Shown: positions 52,160 through 63,358, counted from the first letter of the stretch. The stretch is DNA of 64,000 nucleotides from Rhizobium sp. CIAT894 (GCF_000172795.2 NZ_CP020947.1:3810501-3874500), one strand, 5' to 3'. A program made the numbers and translations. Notes: generated by a model not told the origin, from the letters alone.

Positions 52160-53626
52160 ATGACAGTTTCCGGGACAGCTACCGGCGTCCGCGTCCGCAT
52201 CGCTCCCTCGCCGACCGGCGAGCCGCATGTCGGCACCGCTTACATCGCTCTCTTCAACTACCTCTTCGCCAAGAAGCACGGCGGCGAGTTCATCCTGCGC
52301 ATCGAGGATACCGATGCGACGCGCTCGACCCCGGAATTCGAGACGAAGGTGCTGGACGCGCTGAAATGGTGCGGGCTGGAATGGAAGGAAGGCCCCGATA
52401 TCGGCGGCCCCTACGGCCCCTATCGCCAGTCCGACCGCAAGCCGATGTACCAGCCCTACGCCCAGGAATTGCTGGACAAGGGCCATGCCTTCCGCTGTTT
52501 CTGCACGCCCCAGCGCCTTGAGCAGATGCGCGAGGCGCAGCGCGCTGCCGGCAAGCCGCCGAAATATGATGGTCTGTGCCTCGGCATCACGGCCGAGGAA
52601 GTCACCTCGCGCACGGCCGCCGGCGAAGCCTCGGTCATCCGCATGAAGATACCGGCCGAAGGCTCCTGCGACTTCACCGACGGCGTTTACGGCGATGTTT
52701 CCATCCCGTGGGATTCCGTCGACATGCAGGTGCTGATCAAGGCCGACGGCATGCCGACTTATCACATGGCCAACGTCATCGACGACCATCTGATGAAGAT
52801 CACCCATGTGGCGCGCGGCGAGGAATGGCTGGCTTCGGTGCCGAAGCACATTCTGCTTTATCGCTATTTCGGCTGGGACCAGCCGGTCTTCATGCATCTG
52901 TCGCTGATGCGCAATGCCGACAAGTCGAAGCTGTCGAAGCGCAAGAACCCGACCTCGATCTCCTATTACACCGCGCTCGGCTATATCCCCGAAGCGCTGA
53001 TGAACTTCCTCGGCCTGTTCTTCATGCAGATCGCCGAAGGTGAAGAGCTGTTGACGATGGATGAGCTCTCCGAGAAATTCGACCCGGAAAACCTCTCCAA
53101 GGCCGGCGCGATCTTCGACATCCAGAAGCTCGACTGGCTGAACGGCCGCTGGATCCGCGAGAAGCTCTCCGAAGAGGAATTCCAGGCGCGCGTGCTGACC
53201 TGGGCGATGGAGAACGACCGCCTGAAGGCTGGCCTGCGCCTGTCGCAGACGCGCATCTCCAAGCTCGGCGAACTGCCCGATCTCGCAGGCTTCCTGCTGA
53301 AATCAGATCTCGGCCTGCAGCCTTCCGACTTCGCCAAGATCAAGTCGCCGCCGGAAGAGATCCTCGAGATCCTCAACACCGTTCAGCCGGATCTCGAAAA
53401 GATCCTGGAATGGAATGTCGAGACGATCGAAGCGGAGCTGCGCGCGATCTCCGATCGCATGGGCAAGAAGCTGAAGGTGGTGGTCTCGCCGCTCTTCGTG
53501 GCCGTCTCCGGCTCGTCGCGGTCCCTGCCGCTCTTCGATTCCATGGCGATCCTCGGACGCTCCGTCGTGCGCCAGCGCCTGAAACTCGCCGCCCAGGCGG
53601 TCGCCGCCCTCGTCGGCTCGAAATGA
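52160..53626 (+). CDS. gltX: Glutamyl-tRNA synthetase
   Basis: 488 residues, class I synthetase. The HIGH-like element is in APSPTGEPHVGTA (residues 15-27) and the KMSKS-like element is KLSKR at 257-261. The RIEDTDATRS segment is also typical, as is the helical anticodon-binding C-terminus. It charges tRNA-Glu, and in alphaproteobacteria one of two GluRS may also charge tRNA-Gln with glutamate. No strong ribosome site precedes ATG 52160. It is followed by lysS after a palindromic repeat. Confidence 0.95.
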   Translation: MTVSGTATGVRVRIAPSPTGEPHVGTAYIALFNYLFAKKHGGEFILRIEDTDATRSTPEFETKVLDALKWCGLEWKEGPDIGGPYGPYRQSDRKPMYQPYAQELLDKGHAFRCFCTPQRLEQMREAQRAAGKPPKYDGLCLGITAEEVTSRTAAGEASVIRMKIPAEGSCDFTDGVYGDVSIPWDSVDMQVLIKADGMPTYHMANVIDDHLMKITHVARGEEWLASVPKHILLYRYFGWDQPVFMHLSLMRNADKSKLSKRKNPTSISYYTALGYIPEALMNFLGLFFMQIAEGEELLTMDELSEKFDPENLSKAGAIFDIQKLDWLNGRWIREKLSEEEFQARVLTWAMENDRLKAGLRLSQTRISKLGELPDLAGFLLKSDLGLQPSDFAKIKSPPEEILEILNTVQPDLEKILEWNVETIEAELRAISDRMGKKLKVVVSPLFVAVSGSSRSLPLFDSMAILGRSVVRQRLKLAAQAVAALVGSK

Positions 53627-53634
53627 AAGTGGAA

Positions 53635-53729
53635 GCCCCTCCCCCTTGTGGGGAGGGGCTTGGGGAGGGGCCTTTTCCACAAAACCCCTCCCCTCCGCTT
53701 CGCTCCGACCCTCCCCACAAGGGGGAGGG
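53635..53729. repeat. GC-rich palindromic repeat between gltX and lysS
   Basis: AGCCCCTCCCCCTTGTGG... forms a hairpin with its complement GGGGAGGGGCT, and CCCTCCCC/GGGGAGGG appears again at 53709-53729. The same family occurs at 58520-58660. It may end gltX transcription or stabilise its mRNA. Confidence 0.75.
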
Positions 53730-53808
53730 TTAGCGTCGAGCCAGTCGCCACGCTTCGGGTAAACGAACGTTGGTTTAGAATTCATGCCGCATCGATGAGG
53801 CAAAGAAC

Positions 53809-55302
53809 ATGAACGACAAGACCGAAAACACCCTCTCCTCCGACGCGACCGAGGTGCGCGCCCAGAAGCTGAAGCTGCTGCGCGAGCAGATCGGCGAGGT
53901 CTATCCGGCGCATTTCCACCGGACGCTGACCAATGCCGAGCTTGGCGCCAAGTATGAATCTCTGGAACCCGACGTCGAGACGCAGGATGTCGTCACCGTC
54001 GCCGGCCGCGTCTATTCCTCACGCAACTCCGGCATGTTCATGGATATCCGCGACGCTTCCGGCAAGATCCAGATCTTCAGCCACAAGGACACGACACCGG
54101 AAGAGGCCCGCGGTCTGCTGCCGATGATCGATATCGGCGATATTATCGGCGTCACCGGCATCGTGCGCCGCACCAAGCGCGGCGAACTGACGATCAACGC
54201 CCAGAAGATCGAAATGCTGACCAAGTCGCTGCTGCCGATGCCCGAGAAGTGGCACGGCCTCTCCGACATCGAGCTGCGCTATCGCAAGCGCCATCTCGAC
54301 ATCATGACCAATGAGGATTCGAAGCTTCGTTTCCAGCAGCGCTCGAAGATCGTCTCCGGCATCCGCCGCTTCATGGAAAATGACGGCTTCATGGAAGTCG
54401 AGACACCGATGCTGCAATCGATCTATGGCGGCGCCACGGCCGAACCGTTCAAGACGCATCACAACACGCTGAAGCTCGACATGTATCTGCGCATCGCGCC
54501 GGAACTGTTCCTGAAGCGTACGCTGGTATCGGGCCTGACCGACAAGGTCTTCGAGATCAACCGGAACTTCCGCAACGAAGGCGTCTCCACCCGGCACAAT
54601 CCCGAATTCACCATGATGGAATGTTACTGGGCCTATGCCGATTACGAGGACATGATGGACCTCGTCGAGCGGCTGTTCGAGGGCCTGGCGCTGTCCATTC
54701 ACGGCACGACGGAATTCGACTTCGGCGACAAGCAGTTGTCCTTCAAGGGACCGTTCAAGCGCGTGCCGATGCCCGCCGCCGTCAAGGAAGCGACTGGCAT
54801 CGATTTCCTCGCGATCAAGACCGACGAGGAAGCGCGCGCCGCCGCCAAGGCTGCCGGCTTCGCGGTCGAGAAGGATTGGACCTGGGGCGAGTGCCTTGCC
54901 TTCATCTTCGAGGAAAAGGTTGAATCGACGCTGATCCAGCCGTCGCACGTCACGCATTTCCCGAAGGATATTTCCCCCTTCGCCAAGGAAGTGCCGGGCG
55001 AGCCGCGCCTGGTCGAACGCTTCGAGACCTATTGCAACGCCTGGGAACTCGGCAACGCCTTCTCCGAGCTCAACGATCCGGAAGAGCAGCGCCGCCGCAT
55101 GGTCGAGCAACTCGAACAGGCGCATGCCCGCGGCGAAAAGGAAAAGCAGCTGGACGAGGAATTCCTCGATGCGATCGACCAGGGCATGCCGCCGGCAGGT
55201 GGCCTCGGCATCGGCGTCGATCGCCTGATCATGCTTCTGACCAACGCGCCGTCGATCCGCGACGTCATTCTCTTCCCGGCCCGCCGCAACAAGGCCGACT
55301 GA
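53809..55302 (+). CDS. lysS: Lysyl-tRNA synthetase, class II
   Basis: 497 residues. The N-terminal OB-fold anticodon domain (VTVAGRVYSSRNSGMFMDIR) precedes the class II core: motif 2 is RNFRNEGVSTRHNPEFTMME and motif 3 is GLGIGVDRLIMLLTN. The length is normal. It charges tRNA-Lys. ATG 53809 has GAGGCAAAGA at 3-9 nt. A terminator lies 20 nt after the stop. Confidence 0.95.
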   Translation: MNDKTENTLSSDATEVRAQKLKLLREQIGEVYPAHFHRTLTNAELGAKYESLEPDVETQDVVTVAGRVYSSRNSGMFMDIRDASGKIQIFSHKDTTPEEARGLLPMIDIGDIIGVTGIVRRTKRGELTINAQKIEMLTKSLLPMPEKWHGLSDIELRYRKRHLDIMTNEDSKLRFQQRSKIVSGIRRFMENDGFMEVETPMLQSIYGGATAEPFKTHHNTLKLDMYLRIAPELFLKRTLVSGLTDKVFEINRNFRNEGVSTRHNPEFTMMECYWAYADYEDMMDLVERLFEGLALSIHGTTEFDFGDKQLSFKGPFKRVPMPAAVKEATGIDFLAIKTDEEARAAAKAAGFAVEKDWTWGECLAFIFEEKVESTLIQPSHVTHFPKDISPFAKEVPGEPRLVERFETYCNAWELGNAFSELNDPEEQRRRMVEQLEQAHARGEKEKQLDEEFLDAIDQGMPPAGGLGIGVDRLIMLLTNAPSIRDVILFPARRNKAD

Positions 55303-55324
55303 CGGACGAAACATGAGAAAACGA

Positions 55325-55355
55325 AGCGGAGTGCCGGCCGGCGCTCCGCTTTTTT
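55325..55355 (+). terminator. Rho-independent terminator after lysS
   Basis: AGCGGAGTGCC and GGCGCTCCGCT pair around CGG-CCG bases and are followed by six T on the plus strand. It can also serve the convergent membrane-protein gene, which ends 12 nt to the right. Confidence 0.85.
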
Positions 55356-55367
55356 CATGCCGGTGCT

Positions 55368-56126
55368 TCAGTGGGTCTTGGCGCCTTCCGCCGGCGGCTC
55401 TTCGGCCGGAGCCTCCGCCACCACATCGGCACCCGCGCCTTCTTTGGCTGGCGCAGCTTCACCAGCGGGGGCGGCTTCGCCTTCGGCCGCCGGCGCTGCG
55501 CCATGTCCGCCGCCTGCGGCCTTCTTGCCCTTTTCGCCGTTCTTCGTCGAACCCACCGCGACCGGGTCGACGCAATCCTCAGGATCCTTGAAGGCGTTGC
55601 TGATCATGGCGATCTCATCGAGAGGCAACTCTATCCGCTCGCCGAAGAACAGCCCGTTCTCGCTGGCCTTGCCGTCATAGTAGCGCGCCGTATAGGTCTT
55701 GTCGTCGAGGCCGGGAACGGCCTTGTCGGGATGCGGGATATAGACGACGTCGGCGCCGATCGCCCGGCCGCGAATGTCGGAGCGCAGGGTCGGGCCGTTC
55801 TCGTCGAGCACCACCACCTGCACCAGATCCGGCTTCTGCGCGGCATAAACGGCCTGAGCGACACGAAGCGCAGTCTTGACGCGTGTCATACCGTCGGTCG
55901 GTTCGGTCTTGATATATTTGCGCACCCAGACGTGATCCTGCTTCCGGATCGTCACCAGGTTGACGTCGCTACATTCGAGGCCGTAGCCGCCACCGGCGGC
56001 ACTCATCAGTCTGTCCTTGCCGACAAAGACGGCCGCACCGCCGGAAACGCCCGCCAGAAGAGCGACTCCACCAATGATCATTGCCAATTTCCGGGAAGGC
56101 CGGAACATGCGCAGTAAGGCCTTCAC
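55368..56126 (-). CDS. Unknown 252-residue protein with N-terminal anchor and Ala/Glu-rich tail
   Basis: Residues about 15-35 are hydrophobic (MIIGGVALLAGVSGGAAVFV), so it is anchored or exported with about 210 residues outside. The middle (KTALRVAQAVYAAQKPDLVQ, VVLDENGPTLRSDIRGRAIG) is unfamiliar. The last 60 are low-complexity Ala/Glu/Gly/Pro, probably disordered. GTG 56126 with GGAG at 8 nt is the likely start. ATG 56108 is an alternative. It sits alone between the lysS terminator and a LysR gene. Confidence 0.7.
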   Translation of the reverse strand: MKALLRMFRPSRKLAMIIGGVALLAGVSGGAAVFVGKDRLMSAAGGGYGLECSDVNLVTIRKQDHVWVRKYIKTEPTDGMTRVKTALRVAQAVYAAQKPDLVQVVVLDENGPTLRSDIRGRAIGADVVYIPHPDKAVPGLDDKTYTARYYDGKASENGLFFGERIELPLDEIAMISNAFKDPEDCVDPVAVGSTKNGEKGKKAAGGGHGAAPAAEGEAAPAGEAAPAKEGAGADVVAEAPAEEPPAEGAKTH

Positions 56127-56305
56127 GCCAACTGCTCCGCCATCTGAAACTCCAACGCAGGACAAGTGCTGAGAACGTTAAGGAAATCACGTTTCCGAAT
56201 GTTTAAGTGGGCGCGCGAAGCCTGCGCCCTTTTGAGAAAACACCAAAAAAGGTCCGCTTTTTTCAGCCGCTTGCCAGGGCCTGTTCCGCCATGCTCTAAA
56301 CGCTG

Positions 56306-57214
56306 ATGGCCTTCACGCTTCGCCAGATCCAGTATTTCGTCGCTGTCGCCGAACAAGGGTCGGTGACGCGCGCCGCACAGAACCTCTCGATCTCGCAATC
56401 CTCGGTGACGGAGGCGTTGAAAGAGCTCGAAACCGACCTTGGCGTCGCGCTGTTCGAGCGCCACCCGCGCGGCCTGACGATCACTCATAACGGCCACCAG
56501 TTCCTGCGCCACGCCACGAAGATCCTCGCCTCCGTCTCCGATGCGCGCACCAGCTTCTCCGGCCAGCAGAGCGCCCTCTCAGGCACCCTGAACATCGGCG
56601 TCACCTCGCTCGTCGCCGGCTACGTGCTCTCCGATCTCCTGGCGCGATATCGCCGCGCCTGTCCGGGCATCGAAGTCAGCGCCATCGAGGACAATGGCGG
56701 TTATCTCGAACACCTCCTGGTCGGCGGCGAACTCGATGTCGCCGTCATGGTGATATCGAACCTGCGTGACCGCATGGCGCTGCAGGCCGAGATCCTCGAA
56801 ACCTCGCCCTACCGGCTTTGGCTGCCGATGGGCCATCCGCTGGTATCGGCCGACATCATCTCGGTCGCCGATATCGCGCGTGAACCGCTGATCATGCTGA
56901 CGGTCGACGAAATCGAGGAGAATACCGGCAAGCTGCTCTCCGCACTCGGCGCCCGCCCGCATGTTGCCTTCCGCACCCGCTCGGTCGAAGCGGTGCGCAG
57001 CCTGGTGGCAACCGGCGCCGGCGTGGCGCTGCTGCCCGATCTCGTCTATCGCCCCTGGTCGCTCGAAGGCGACCGCATCGAGAGCCGCGACGTCTCCGGG
57101 TCGCTGCCGGTCGTCCAGGTCGGCATGGTCTGGCGCAAGGGCTCCAGCCTGCCGCAGGCGGCCCGCGATTTTGTCGGCATCGCCGAAAGTCTCCGGTCCG
57201 GCCGCATCCGCTGA
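56306..57214 (+). CDS. LysR family transcriptional regulator of the downstream polyamine-type operon
   Basis: 302 residues. HTH: LRQIQYFVAVAEQGSVTRAA followed by NLSISQSSVTEALKELETDL. The effector domain (GTLNIGVTSLVAGYVLSDLL onward) is of the CysB/GcvA general type. ATG 56306 was chosen by family N-terminus, and no strong ribosome site is visible. It is co-oriented with and directly upstream of the YdcS-like gene, with an inverted repeat between, so it is the likely regulator. Confidence 0.9.
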   Translation: MAFTLRQIQYFVAVAEQGSVTRAAQNLSISQSSVTEALKELETDLGVALFERHPRGLTITHNGHQFLRHATKILASVSDARTSFSGQQSALSGTLNIGVTSLVAGYVLSDLLARYRRACPGIEVSAIEDNGGYLEHLLVGGELDVAVMVISNLRDRMALQAEILETSPYRLWLPMGHPLVSADIISVADIAREPLIMLTVDEIEENTGKLLSALGARPHVAFRTRSVEAVRSLVATGAGVALLPDLVYRPWSLEGDRIESRDVSGSLPVVQVGMVWRKGSSLPQAARDFVGIAESLRSGRIR

Positions 57215-57254
57215 TATCGGAATTTCCGATAACACCCTTCTGATAAATGAATTT

Positions 57255-57273
57255 GCGAAAGCGGCATTTTCGC
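57255..57273. promoter_or_regulatory. Candidate LysR-type operator before the YdcS-like gene
   Basis: GCGAAA and TTTCGC are perfect 6-bp arms with a 7-nt centre, about 60 nt before the substrate-binding protein start. Its place between a LysR gene and its probable target suits a regulatory site. Confidence 0.4.
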
Positions 57274-57331
57274 GTCACCTTGTTGAGCGGGAACAAACCG
57301 CCACGGAAAGTGGCACCAGACCGGGAGACGG

Positions 57332-58495
57332 ATGATGACCAATCGCTTGAAATCCTGCACGGTAGCGCTCGCCTGCCTGAGCTTCGCGACGCAGGTGATC
57401 GCCGCCGAACCGCTGAAGACGTTGGGCAAGGGCGAAGGCGCCGTCAGCATCGTTGCCTGGGCCGGCTATATCGAACGCGGCGAAACCGACAAGAACTACG
57501 ACTGGGTCACCGATTTCGAAAAGGAGACCGGCTGCAAGGTTTCCGTCAAGACCGCCGCCACCTCGGATGAAATGGTGTCGCTGATGAACGAGGGCGGCTT
57601 CGACCTCGTCACCGCATCGGGCGACGCATCGCTGCGCCTCATCGCCGGCAAGCGCGTCCAGCCGATCAACACCGATCTGATCCCGAGCTTCAAGACCGTC
57701 GACCAGCGCCTGCAGAACGGCCCGTGGTATACGGTCGGCGGCGTGCACTACGGCGTGCCCTACCTCTGGGGGCCGAATGTGCTGATGTACAATACCGATG
57801 CCTTCAAGGACAAGGCGCCGACCAGCTGGAACGTCGTCTTCGAGGAGCAGACGCTGCCTGACGGCAAGTCGAACAAGGGCCGCGTCCAGGCCTATGACGG
57901 GGCGATCTATATTGCCGATGCGGCCATGTATCTGATGGCCCACAAGCCGGATCTCGGCATCAAGGATCCCTACGAACTGAATGAGGATCAGTACAAGGCC
58001 GCCCTCGACCTGCTGCGCGGCCAGCGCAAGCTGGTCTCCCGCTACTGGCACGACGCGATGATCCAGATCGACGACTTCAAAAACGAAGGTGTCGTCGCCT
58101 CCGGCTCCTGGCCCTTCCAGGTCAACCTGCTGCAGGCCGACAAGCAGAAGATCGCCTCCACCTTCCCGGATGAAGGCGTCACCGGCTGGGCCGACACCAC
58201 CATGCTGCATGCCGACAGCGAACATCCGAACTGCGCCTATATGTGGATGGAACATTCGCTGAAGGCCAAAGTCCAGGGCGACGCCGCCGCCTGGTTCGGC
58301 GCCGTGCCCTCCGTTCCCGCCGCCTGCAAGGGCAACGAACTGATGGGTGATGCCGGCTGCGCCACCAACGGCTTCGATCATTTCGACAAGATCAAGTTCT
58401 GGAAGACCCCGGTCGCCAAATGCGCCACGCAAAGCGAATGCGTGCCCTATCATCGCTGGGTGTCGGATTATATCGGCGTGATCGGCGGAAGGTAA
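57332..58495 (+). CDS. Polyamine/aminoaldehyde-type ABC substrate-binding protein (YdcS/PotD-like)
   Basis: 387 residues with a Sec signal (cleavage after VIA near 24). The mature part EGAVSIVAWAGYIERGETDK and KRVQPINTDLIPSF is like PotD/YdcS binding proteins, which bind putrescine, spermidine or related amines. ATG 57332 has GGGAGA at 5 nt. It heads YdcSTUV-PatD-like genes, separated from the ATPase by a 210-nt repeat. Specificity is inferred from the associated dehydrogenase. Confidence 0.9.
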   Translation: MMTNRLKSCTVALACLSFATQVIAAEPLKTLGKGEGAVSIVAWAGYIERGETDKNYDWVTDFEKETGCKVSVKTAATSDEMVSLMNEGGFDLVTASGDASLRLIAGKRVQPINTDLIPSFKTVDQRLQNGPWYTVGGVHYGVPYLWGPNVLMYNTDAFKDKAPTSWNVVFEEQTLPDGKSNKGRVQAYDGAIYIADAAMYLMAHKPDLGIKDPYELNEDQYKAALDLLRGQRKLVSRYWHDAMIQIDDFKNEGVVASGSWPFQVNLLQADKQKIASTFPDEGVTGWADTTMLHADSEHPNCAYMWMEHSLKAKVQGDAAAWFGAVPSVPAACKGNELMGDAGCATNGFDHFDKIKFWKTPVAKCATQSECVPYHRWVSDYIGVIGGR

Positions 58496-58519
58496 GCCGA
58501 TCCGCTCCTATGCGTAAAA

Positions 58520-58660
58520 TCCCCTCCCCAATCCTCCCCACAAGGGGGAGTGGGCTAAGAGTGGCACCGCCGAATCCTGCCGAAACACCAAGGTATTTGC
58601 GAAGGGGTACGGCAGGTTAAGCCCCTCCCCCTTGTGGGGAGGGGTTTGGGGCGGGGTTTT
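58520..58660. repeat. GC-rich palindromic repeats inside the polyamine transporter operon
   Basis: CCCCTCCCC elements with CCCCACAAGGGGGAG (58536-58550) and a longer copy GCCCCTCCCCCTTGTGGGG (from 58621) with its complement. Same family as 53635-53729. It fills most of the gap between the binding-protein and ATPase genes and may create a transcript-processing or stability site. Confidence 0.7.
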
Positions 58661-58707
58661 CAGTCGCCAAGACCAAGCCCTCTGAGAATAGAAGACCCGG
58701 AGCCCCC

Positions 58708-59690
<983 letters not shown>

Positions 59691-59694
<4 letters not shown>

Positions 59695-60653
59695 CGGCGC
59701 TCACCATGTCAGACGGCAAGACATCGATACTTCCGGGGCGTAGCGGGTTTTTCGGCCGGATGTCGGATGCCTTCTGGCGTCACCCGAAGCTCCTGCTCTT
59801 CCTGATGCTGACGCCGCCGCTGCTCTGGCTCGGCATCATCTATATCGGCTCGCTGATCGCCCTGCTTCTGCAGAGCTTCTTCTCGATCGACGATTTCTCC
59901 GGGCTGGTGAATTACGAATTCACGCTCTCGACCTATGCCCAGCTTTTGAGCCCGACGAATTTTGACATCATCATCCGCACCGTCGTCATGGCAGCGCTGG
60001 TCACTGTCGCTTCGGCGCTGATCGCCTTCCCGATCGCCTATTACGCGGCCCGTTATGCGCAAGGCAAATGGAAGGTGCTCTTCTATCTCGGCGTCATGCT
60101 GCCGCTCTGGTCGAGCTATCTCGTCAAGATCTACGCCTGGAAGCTGATCCTCGCCAAGGAAGGCATCCTCACCTGGATCTTCGAAAAGCTCCATCTCTCC
60201 TGGCTGCTCGACGGCATCCTCAATCTGCCTGTCGTCGGCGGCAATTCGCTCTCGGTGAGCTACCTCGGCACCTTCATCGTCTTCGTCTATGTCTGGTTGC
60301 CTTACATGATCCTGCCGACGCAGGCGGCCCTCGAGCGCGTGCCCGGCAATCTGATCGAGGCCTCGGCCGATCTCGGCGCCACACCGCGCCAGACCTTCCG
60401 CACCGTGCTGCTGCCCTTGGCCCTCCCCGGCATCGTCGCCGGCTCGATCTTCACTTTCTCGTTAACCTTGGGCGATTACATCATTCCGCAGATCATCGGC
60501 TCGTCCAGGCTGTTCATCGGCCAAGCCGTCTATGCCCAGCAGGGAACGGCCGGCAACGTGCCGCTTGCGGCCGCCTTCTCCGTCGTGCCGATCGTCATCA
60601 TGGCGCTCTATCTGTCGCTCGCCAAAAGACTGGGGGCCTTCGATGCGCTATGA
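59691..60653 (+). CDS. ABC transporter permease (PotB/YdcU-like)
   Basis: 320 residues with six or so helices. The inner-membrane permease loop [20 protein letters not shown] (the EAA motif) and the first helix [20 protein letters not shown] fit PotB-type permeases. ATG 59691 overlaps the ATPase stop. Its 3' end overlaps the next permease by 11 nt, so all are translated in a chain. Confidence 0.93.
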
Positions 60654-61455
60654 CCTCAAGACATCGCCGCTGCCGCTGAAGATCGCCGCCGCCGGCGGCC
60701 TGCTCTTCCTGCACCTGCCGATCCTGCTGATCTTCGTCTATGCCTTCACGACGGAGGAGAAGAGCTATCAATGGCCGCCGCCCGGCCTGACACTGCAATG
60801 GTTCAGCGTTGCCTGGAACCGGCCCGATGTCTGGTCGGCGCTCGGCCTTTCCGTGCAGGTCGCCGTCATCGCCACCGCGATCGCGCTCGTCCTCGGCACG
60901 CTCTGCGCGGCCGCGGTCAGCCAGACGAAATTCTTCGGCCGCGAAGCAATCTCGCTGCTGGTCATCCTGCCGATCGCGCTTCCCGGCATCATCACCGGCA
61001 TTGCGCTGCGCTCCGCCTTCAGTCTGTTCGACATTCCGTTCTCGGTCTGGACGATCGTGCTCGGCCACGCCACCTTCTGCGTGGTCGTCGTCTACAACAA
61101 TGCGGTCGCCCGCTTCCGCCGCACCTCCGGCTCGCTGATCGAGGCCTCGATGGACCTTGGCGCCGATGGCTTCCAGACCTTCCGTCATATCATCCTGCCG
61201 AATATCGGCACAGCACTTCTCGCCGGCGGCATGCTGGCTTTCGCCTTGTCCTTCGACGAAGTCATCGTCACCACCTTCACCGGCGGCCAGCAATCGACCT
61301 TGCCGATCTGGATGCTCGAAGAACTCATCCGCCCGCGCCAGCGCCCGGTCACCAATGTGGTCGCCATGGTCGTGGTGCTCGTCACCTTCCTGCCGATCCT
61401 GGCAGCCTATTACCTCACCCGCGACGGCGACCAGATCGCCGGTGCCGGCAAATAA
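60643..61455 (+). CDS. ABC transporter permease (PotC/YdcV-like)
   Basis: 270 residues with six helices. EAA-motif [20 protein letters not shown] precedes the last helices. ATG 60643 follows a GGGGG site within the upstream gene. The frame is open far upstream (60532), but that is the other permease's sequence. It forms a heterodimeric channel with the YdcU-like permease. Confidence 0.93.
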   Translation: MRYDLKTSPLPLKIAAAGGLLFLHLPILLIFVYAFTTEEKSYQWPPPGLTLQWFSVAWNRPDVWSALGLSVQVAVIATAIALVLGTLCAAAVSQTKFFGREAISLLVILPIALPGIITGIALRSAFSLFDIPFSVWTIVLGHATFCVVVVYNNAVARFRRTSGSLIEASMDLGADGFQTFRHIILPNIGTALLAGGMLAFALSFDEVIVTTFTGGQQSTLPIWMLEELIRPRQRPVTNVVAMVVVLVTFLPILAAYYLTRDGDQIAGAGK

Positions 61456-61469
61456 CAGGGAGAACATTC

Positions 61470-62897
61470 ATGGATATCCAGATGCTGATCGGGTCCCGTT
61501 TCGAAAAAGGCACGGAGACGGAAGAGCATATCCTGAACCCGAAGACCGGCGAGACGGTCATCGACCTTCCCGAGGCCTCGCTTTCTCAGGTCGATGCCGC
61601 CGTCGATGCCGCCGAAAAAGCCTTCAGGAGCTGGTCGCAGACGACACCGGGCGAACGTTCCGGTTACCTGCTGAAGATCGCCGACGCGATCGAGAAGGAT
61701 GCGGCTGGTTTCGCCGCGCTTGAAGCGCTGAACTGCGGCAAGCCGATCAATGCGGTGCTGAACGACGAAATCCCGGCGATCGTCGATTGTTATCGCTTCT
61801 TCGCGGGCGCCGTGCGCAACCTGCACGCACCGGCCGCCGGCGAATATCTGCCCGGCCACACCTCGATGATCCGGCGCGATCCAATCGGCATTGTCGGCTC
61901 GATTGCGCCGTGGAACTATCCGCTGATGATGATGGCCTGGAAGCTGGCGCCGGCGATCGCCGGCGGCAATACCGTCGTCTTCAAGCCCTCGGAGCAGACG
62001 CCGCTGACGTCGCTGAAGATGGCGAAACTGCTCTCCGACATCCTGCCCGAAGGCGTCGTCAACGTCATTCTCGGCCGCGGCGAAAGCGTCGGCAACGCGC
62101 TGATCAACCATGCCAAGATCGGCATGGTCTCGATCACCGGCGATATCGCCACCGGCAAGAAGGTGCTGCAGGCCGCCGCCAAGACGGTCAAGCGCACCCA
62201 CCTGGAACTCGGCGGCAAGGCCCCGGTCATCGTCTTCGACGATGCCGATATCGACGCCGTCGTGTCAGGCATCCGCACCTTCGGCTATTACAATGCCGGC
62301 CAGGACTGCACGGCCGCCTGCCGTATCTATGCCGACGCCAGGGTCTACGACAATTTCGTCGCCGATCTCTCCTCTGCCGTCGCAAGCATCCGCTTCAACC
62401 AGGCCGACGATACCGAAAACGAAATCGGCCCGCTGATCTCCAGACGCCAGCGCGAACGCGTCGAAAGCTTCGTCGCCCGCGCTTCCGAACACAAGCACAT
62501 GGAGATCACCACTGGCGGCAAGGTCTCCGGCGACAAGGGCTTCTTCTTCACCCCGACCGTCATAGCAGGCGCCCTGCAGGACGACGAGATCGTCCGCCGC
62601 GAGGTCTTCGGCCCGGTCGTCTCGGTCACCCGCTTTTCCGATACTGACGATGCCATTGCCTGGGCAAACGACAGCGATTACGGCCTGGCTTCCTCCGTCT
62701 GGACCAAGGATATCGGCCGCGGCATGAAGACCGCCGCCCGGTTGCAATATGGCTGCACCTGGATCAACACGCATTTCATGCTGGCCAACGAGATGCCGCA
62801 TGGCGGCCTCAAACAGTCGGGCTACGGCAAGGATATGTCCGCGTACGCGCTGGAGGATTATACCGCGGTGCGCCACGTGATGATCAATCACGGCTGA
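61470..62897 (+). CDS. Gamma-aminobutyraldehyde-type aldehyde dehydrogenase (PatD/YdcW-like)
   Basis: 475 residues, NAD(P)-dependent ALDH. Catalytic Glu246 (LELGGKAP) and Cys280 (AGQDCTA) are in place, with SIAPWNYPL and the coenzyme-binding segments. Same length and context as E. coli PatD, which oxidises 4-aminobutanal from putrescine to GABA. ATG 61470 has AGGGAGAA at 5-7 nt. It is the last gene of the operon, pairing uptake with oxidation. The neighbouring betaine-aldehyde function is an alternative. Confidence 0.9.
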   Translation: MDIQMLIGSRFEKGTETEEHILNPKTGETVIDLPEASLSQVDAAVDAAEKAFRSWSQTTPGERSGYLLKIADAIEKDAAGFAALEALNCGKPINAVLNDEIPAIVDCYRFFAGAVRNLHAPAAGEYLPGHTSMIRRDPIGIVGSIAPWNYPLMMMAWKLAPAIAGGNTVVFKPSEQTPLTSLKMAKLLSDILPEGVVNVILGRGESVGNALINHAKIGMVSITGDIATGKKVLQAAAKTVKRTHLELGGKAPVIVFDDADIDAVVSGIRTFGYYNAGQDCTAACRIYADARVYDNFVADLSSAVASIRFNQADDTENEIGPLISRRQRERVESFVARASEHKHMEITTGGKVSGDKGFFFTPTVIAGALQDDEIVRREVFGPVVSVTRFSDTDDAIAWANDSDYGLASSVWTKDIGRGMKTAARLQYGCTWINTHFMLANEMPHGGLKQSGYGKDMSAYALEDYTAVRHVMINHG

Positions 62898-63105
62898 GCG
62901 GCGAAAAAGGCAGGATCTGGAGAGGCGCAGGCTGTGTGGCTGCAAAGCGCCGGCAATTGCGCGCTCCGGATCGTGTACCCATCCATCTCAGCCAGGCGAC
63001 AAAATTCGACGCAGCCCACCAGCACTGAGGGGATCAAGCCGAAGATTCGCACGTTGATGTTCGCTTTGGCGGCACCAACAACGCAATCTCTATCGCAAGC
63101 GATCT

Positions 63106-63132
63106 GGAACAATTTCCCGGCTGCCGCGTATT
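63106..63132 (+). promoter_or_regulatory. Candidate EcfG (general stress) promoter
   Basis: GGAAC (63106-63110), then 16 nt, then CGTATT (63127). Alphaproteobacterial EcfG promoters have GGAAC-N16-17-CGTT. It sits 25 nt before a small membrane gene of a type often stress-regulated. The -10 is not exact. Confidence 0.4.
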
Positions 63133-63156
63133 CCAGCAAACGCAAAGGATGTTGCC

Positions 63157-63330
63157 ATGCTGAAATGGGCTCTGATATTTTTCGTCATTTCGATCATCGC
63201 CGGCTTCTTCGGTTTTTCCGGGGTCTCCGCGGCCACCGCCACCATCGCCCGCGTTCTCTTCGGCATCGCGCTGGTGATCTTCCTGATCTTCCTCGTCCTT
63301 GCATTGTTGGCCGGGCAGGCGATCTTGTGA
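63157..63330 (+). CDS. DUF1328 small membrane protein (57 residues)
   Basis: It begins [20 protein letters not shown] and contains [18 protein letters not shown], the pattern of the DUF1328/YtjA family, with two hydrophobic helices. These small proteins are widespread in proteobacteria and function is unknown. ATG 63157 has AAAGGA 7 nt upstream. An EcfG-like promoter lies before it. Confidence 0.85.
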   Translation: MLKWALIFFVISIIAGFFGFSGVSAATATIARVLFGIALVIFLIFLVLALLAGQAIL

Positions 63331-63358
63331 GCGGAAACGCAGGTTCTTTGATACTCGC

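Noticed and set aside
60771..61469. N-terminal extension of the aldehyde dehydrogenase frame by over 230 codons
   Set aside because: It lies out of frame inside the YdcV-like permease gene. The ATG at 61470 has a good ribosome site and the family N-terminus.
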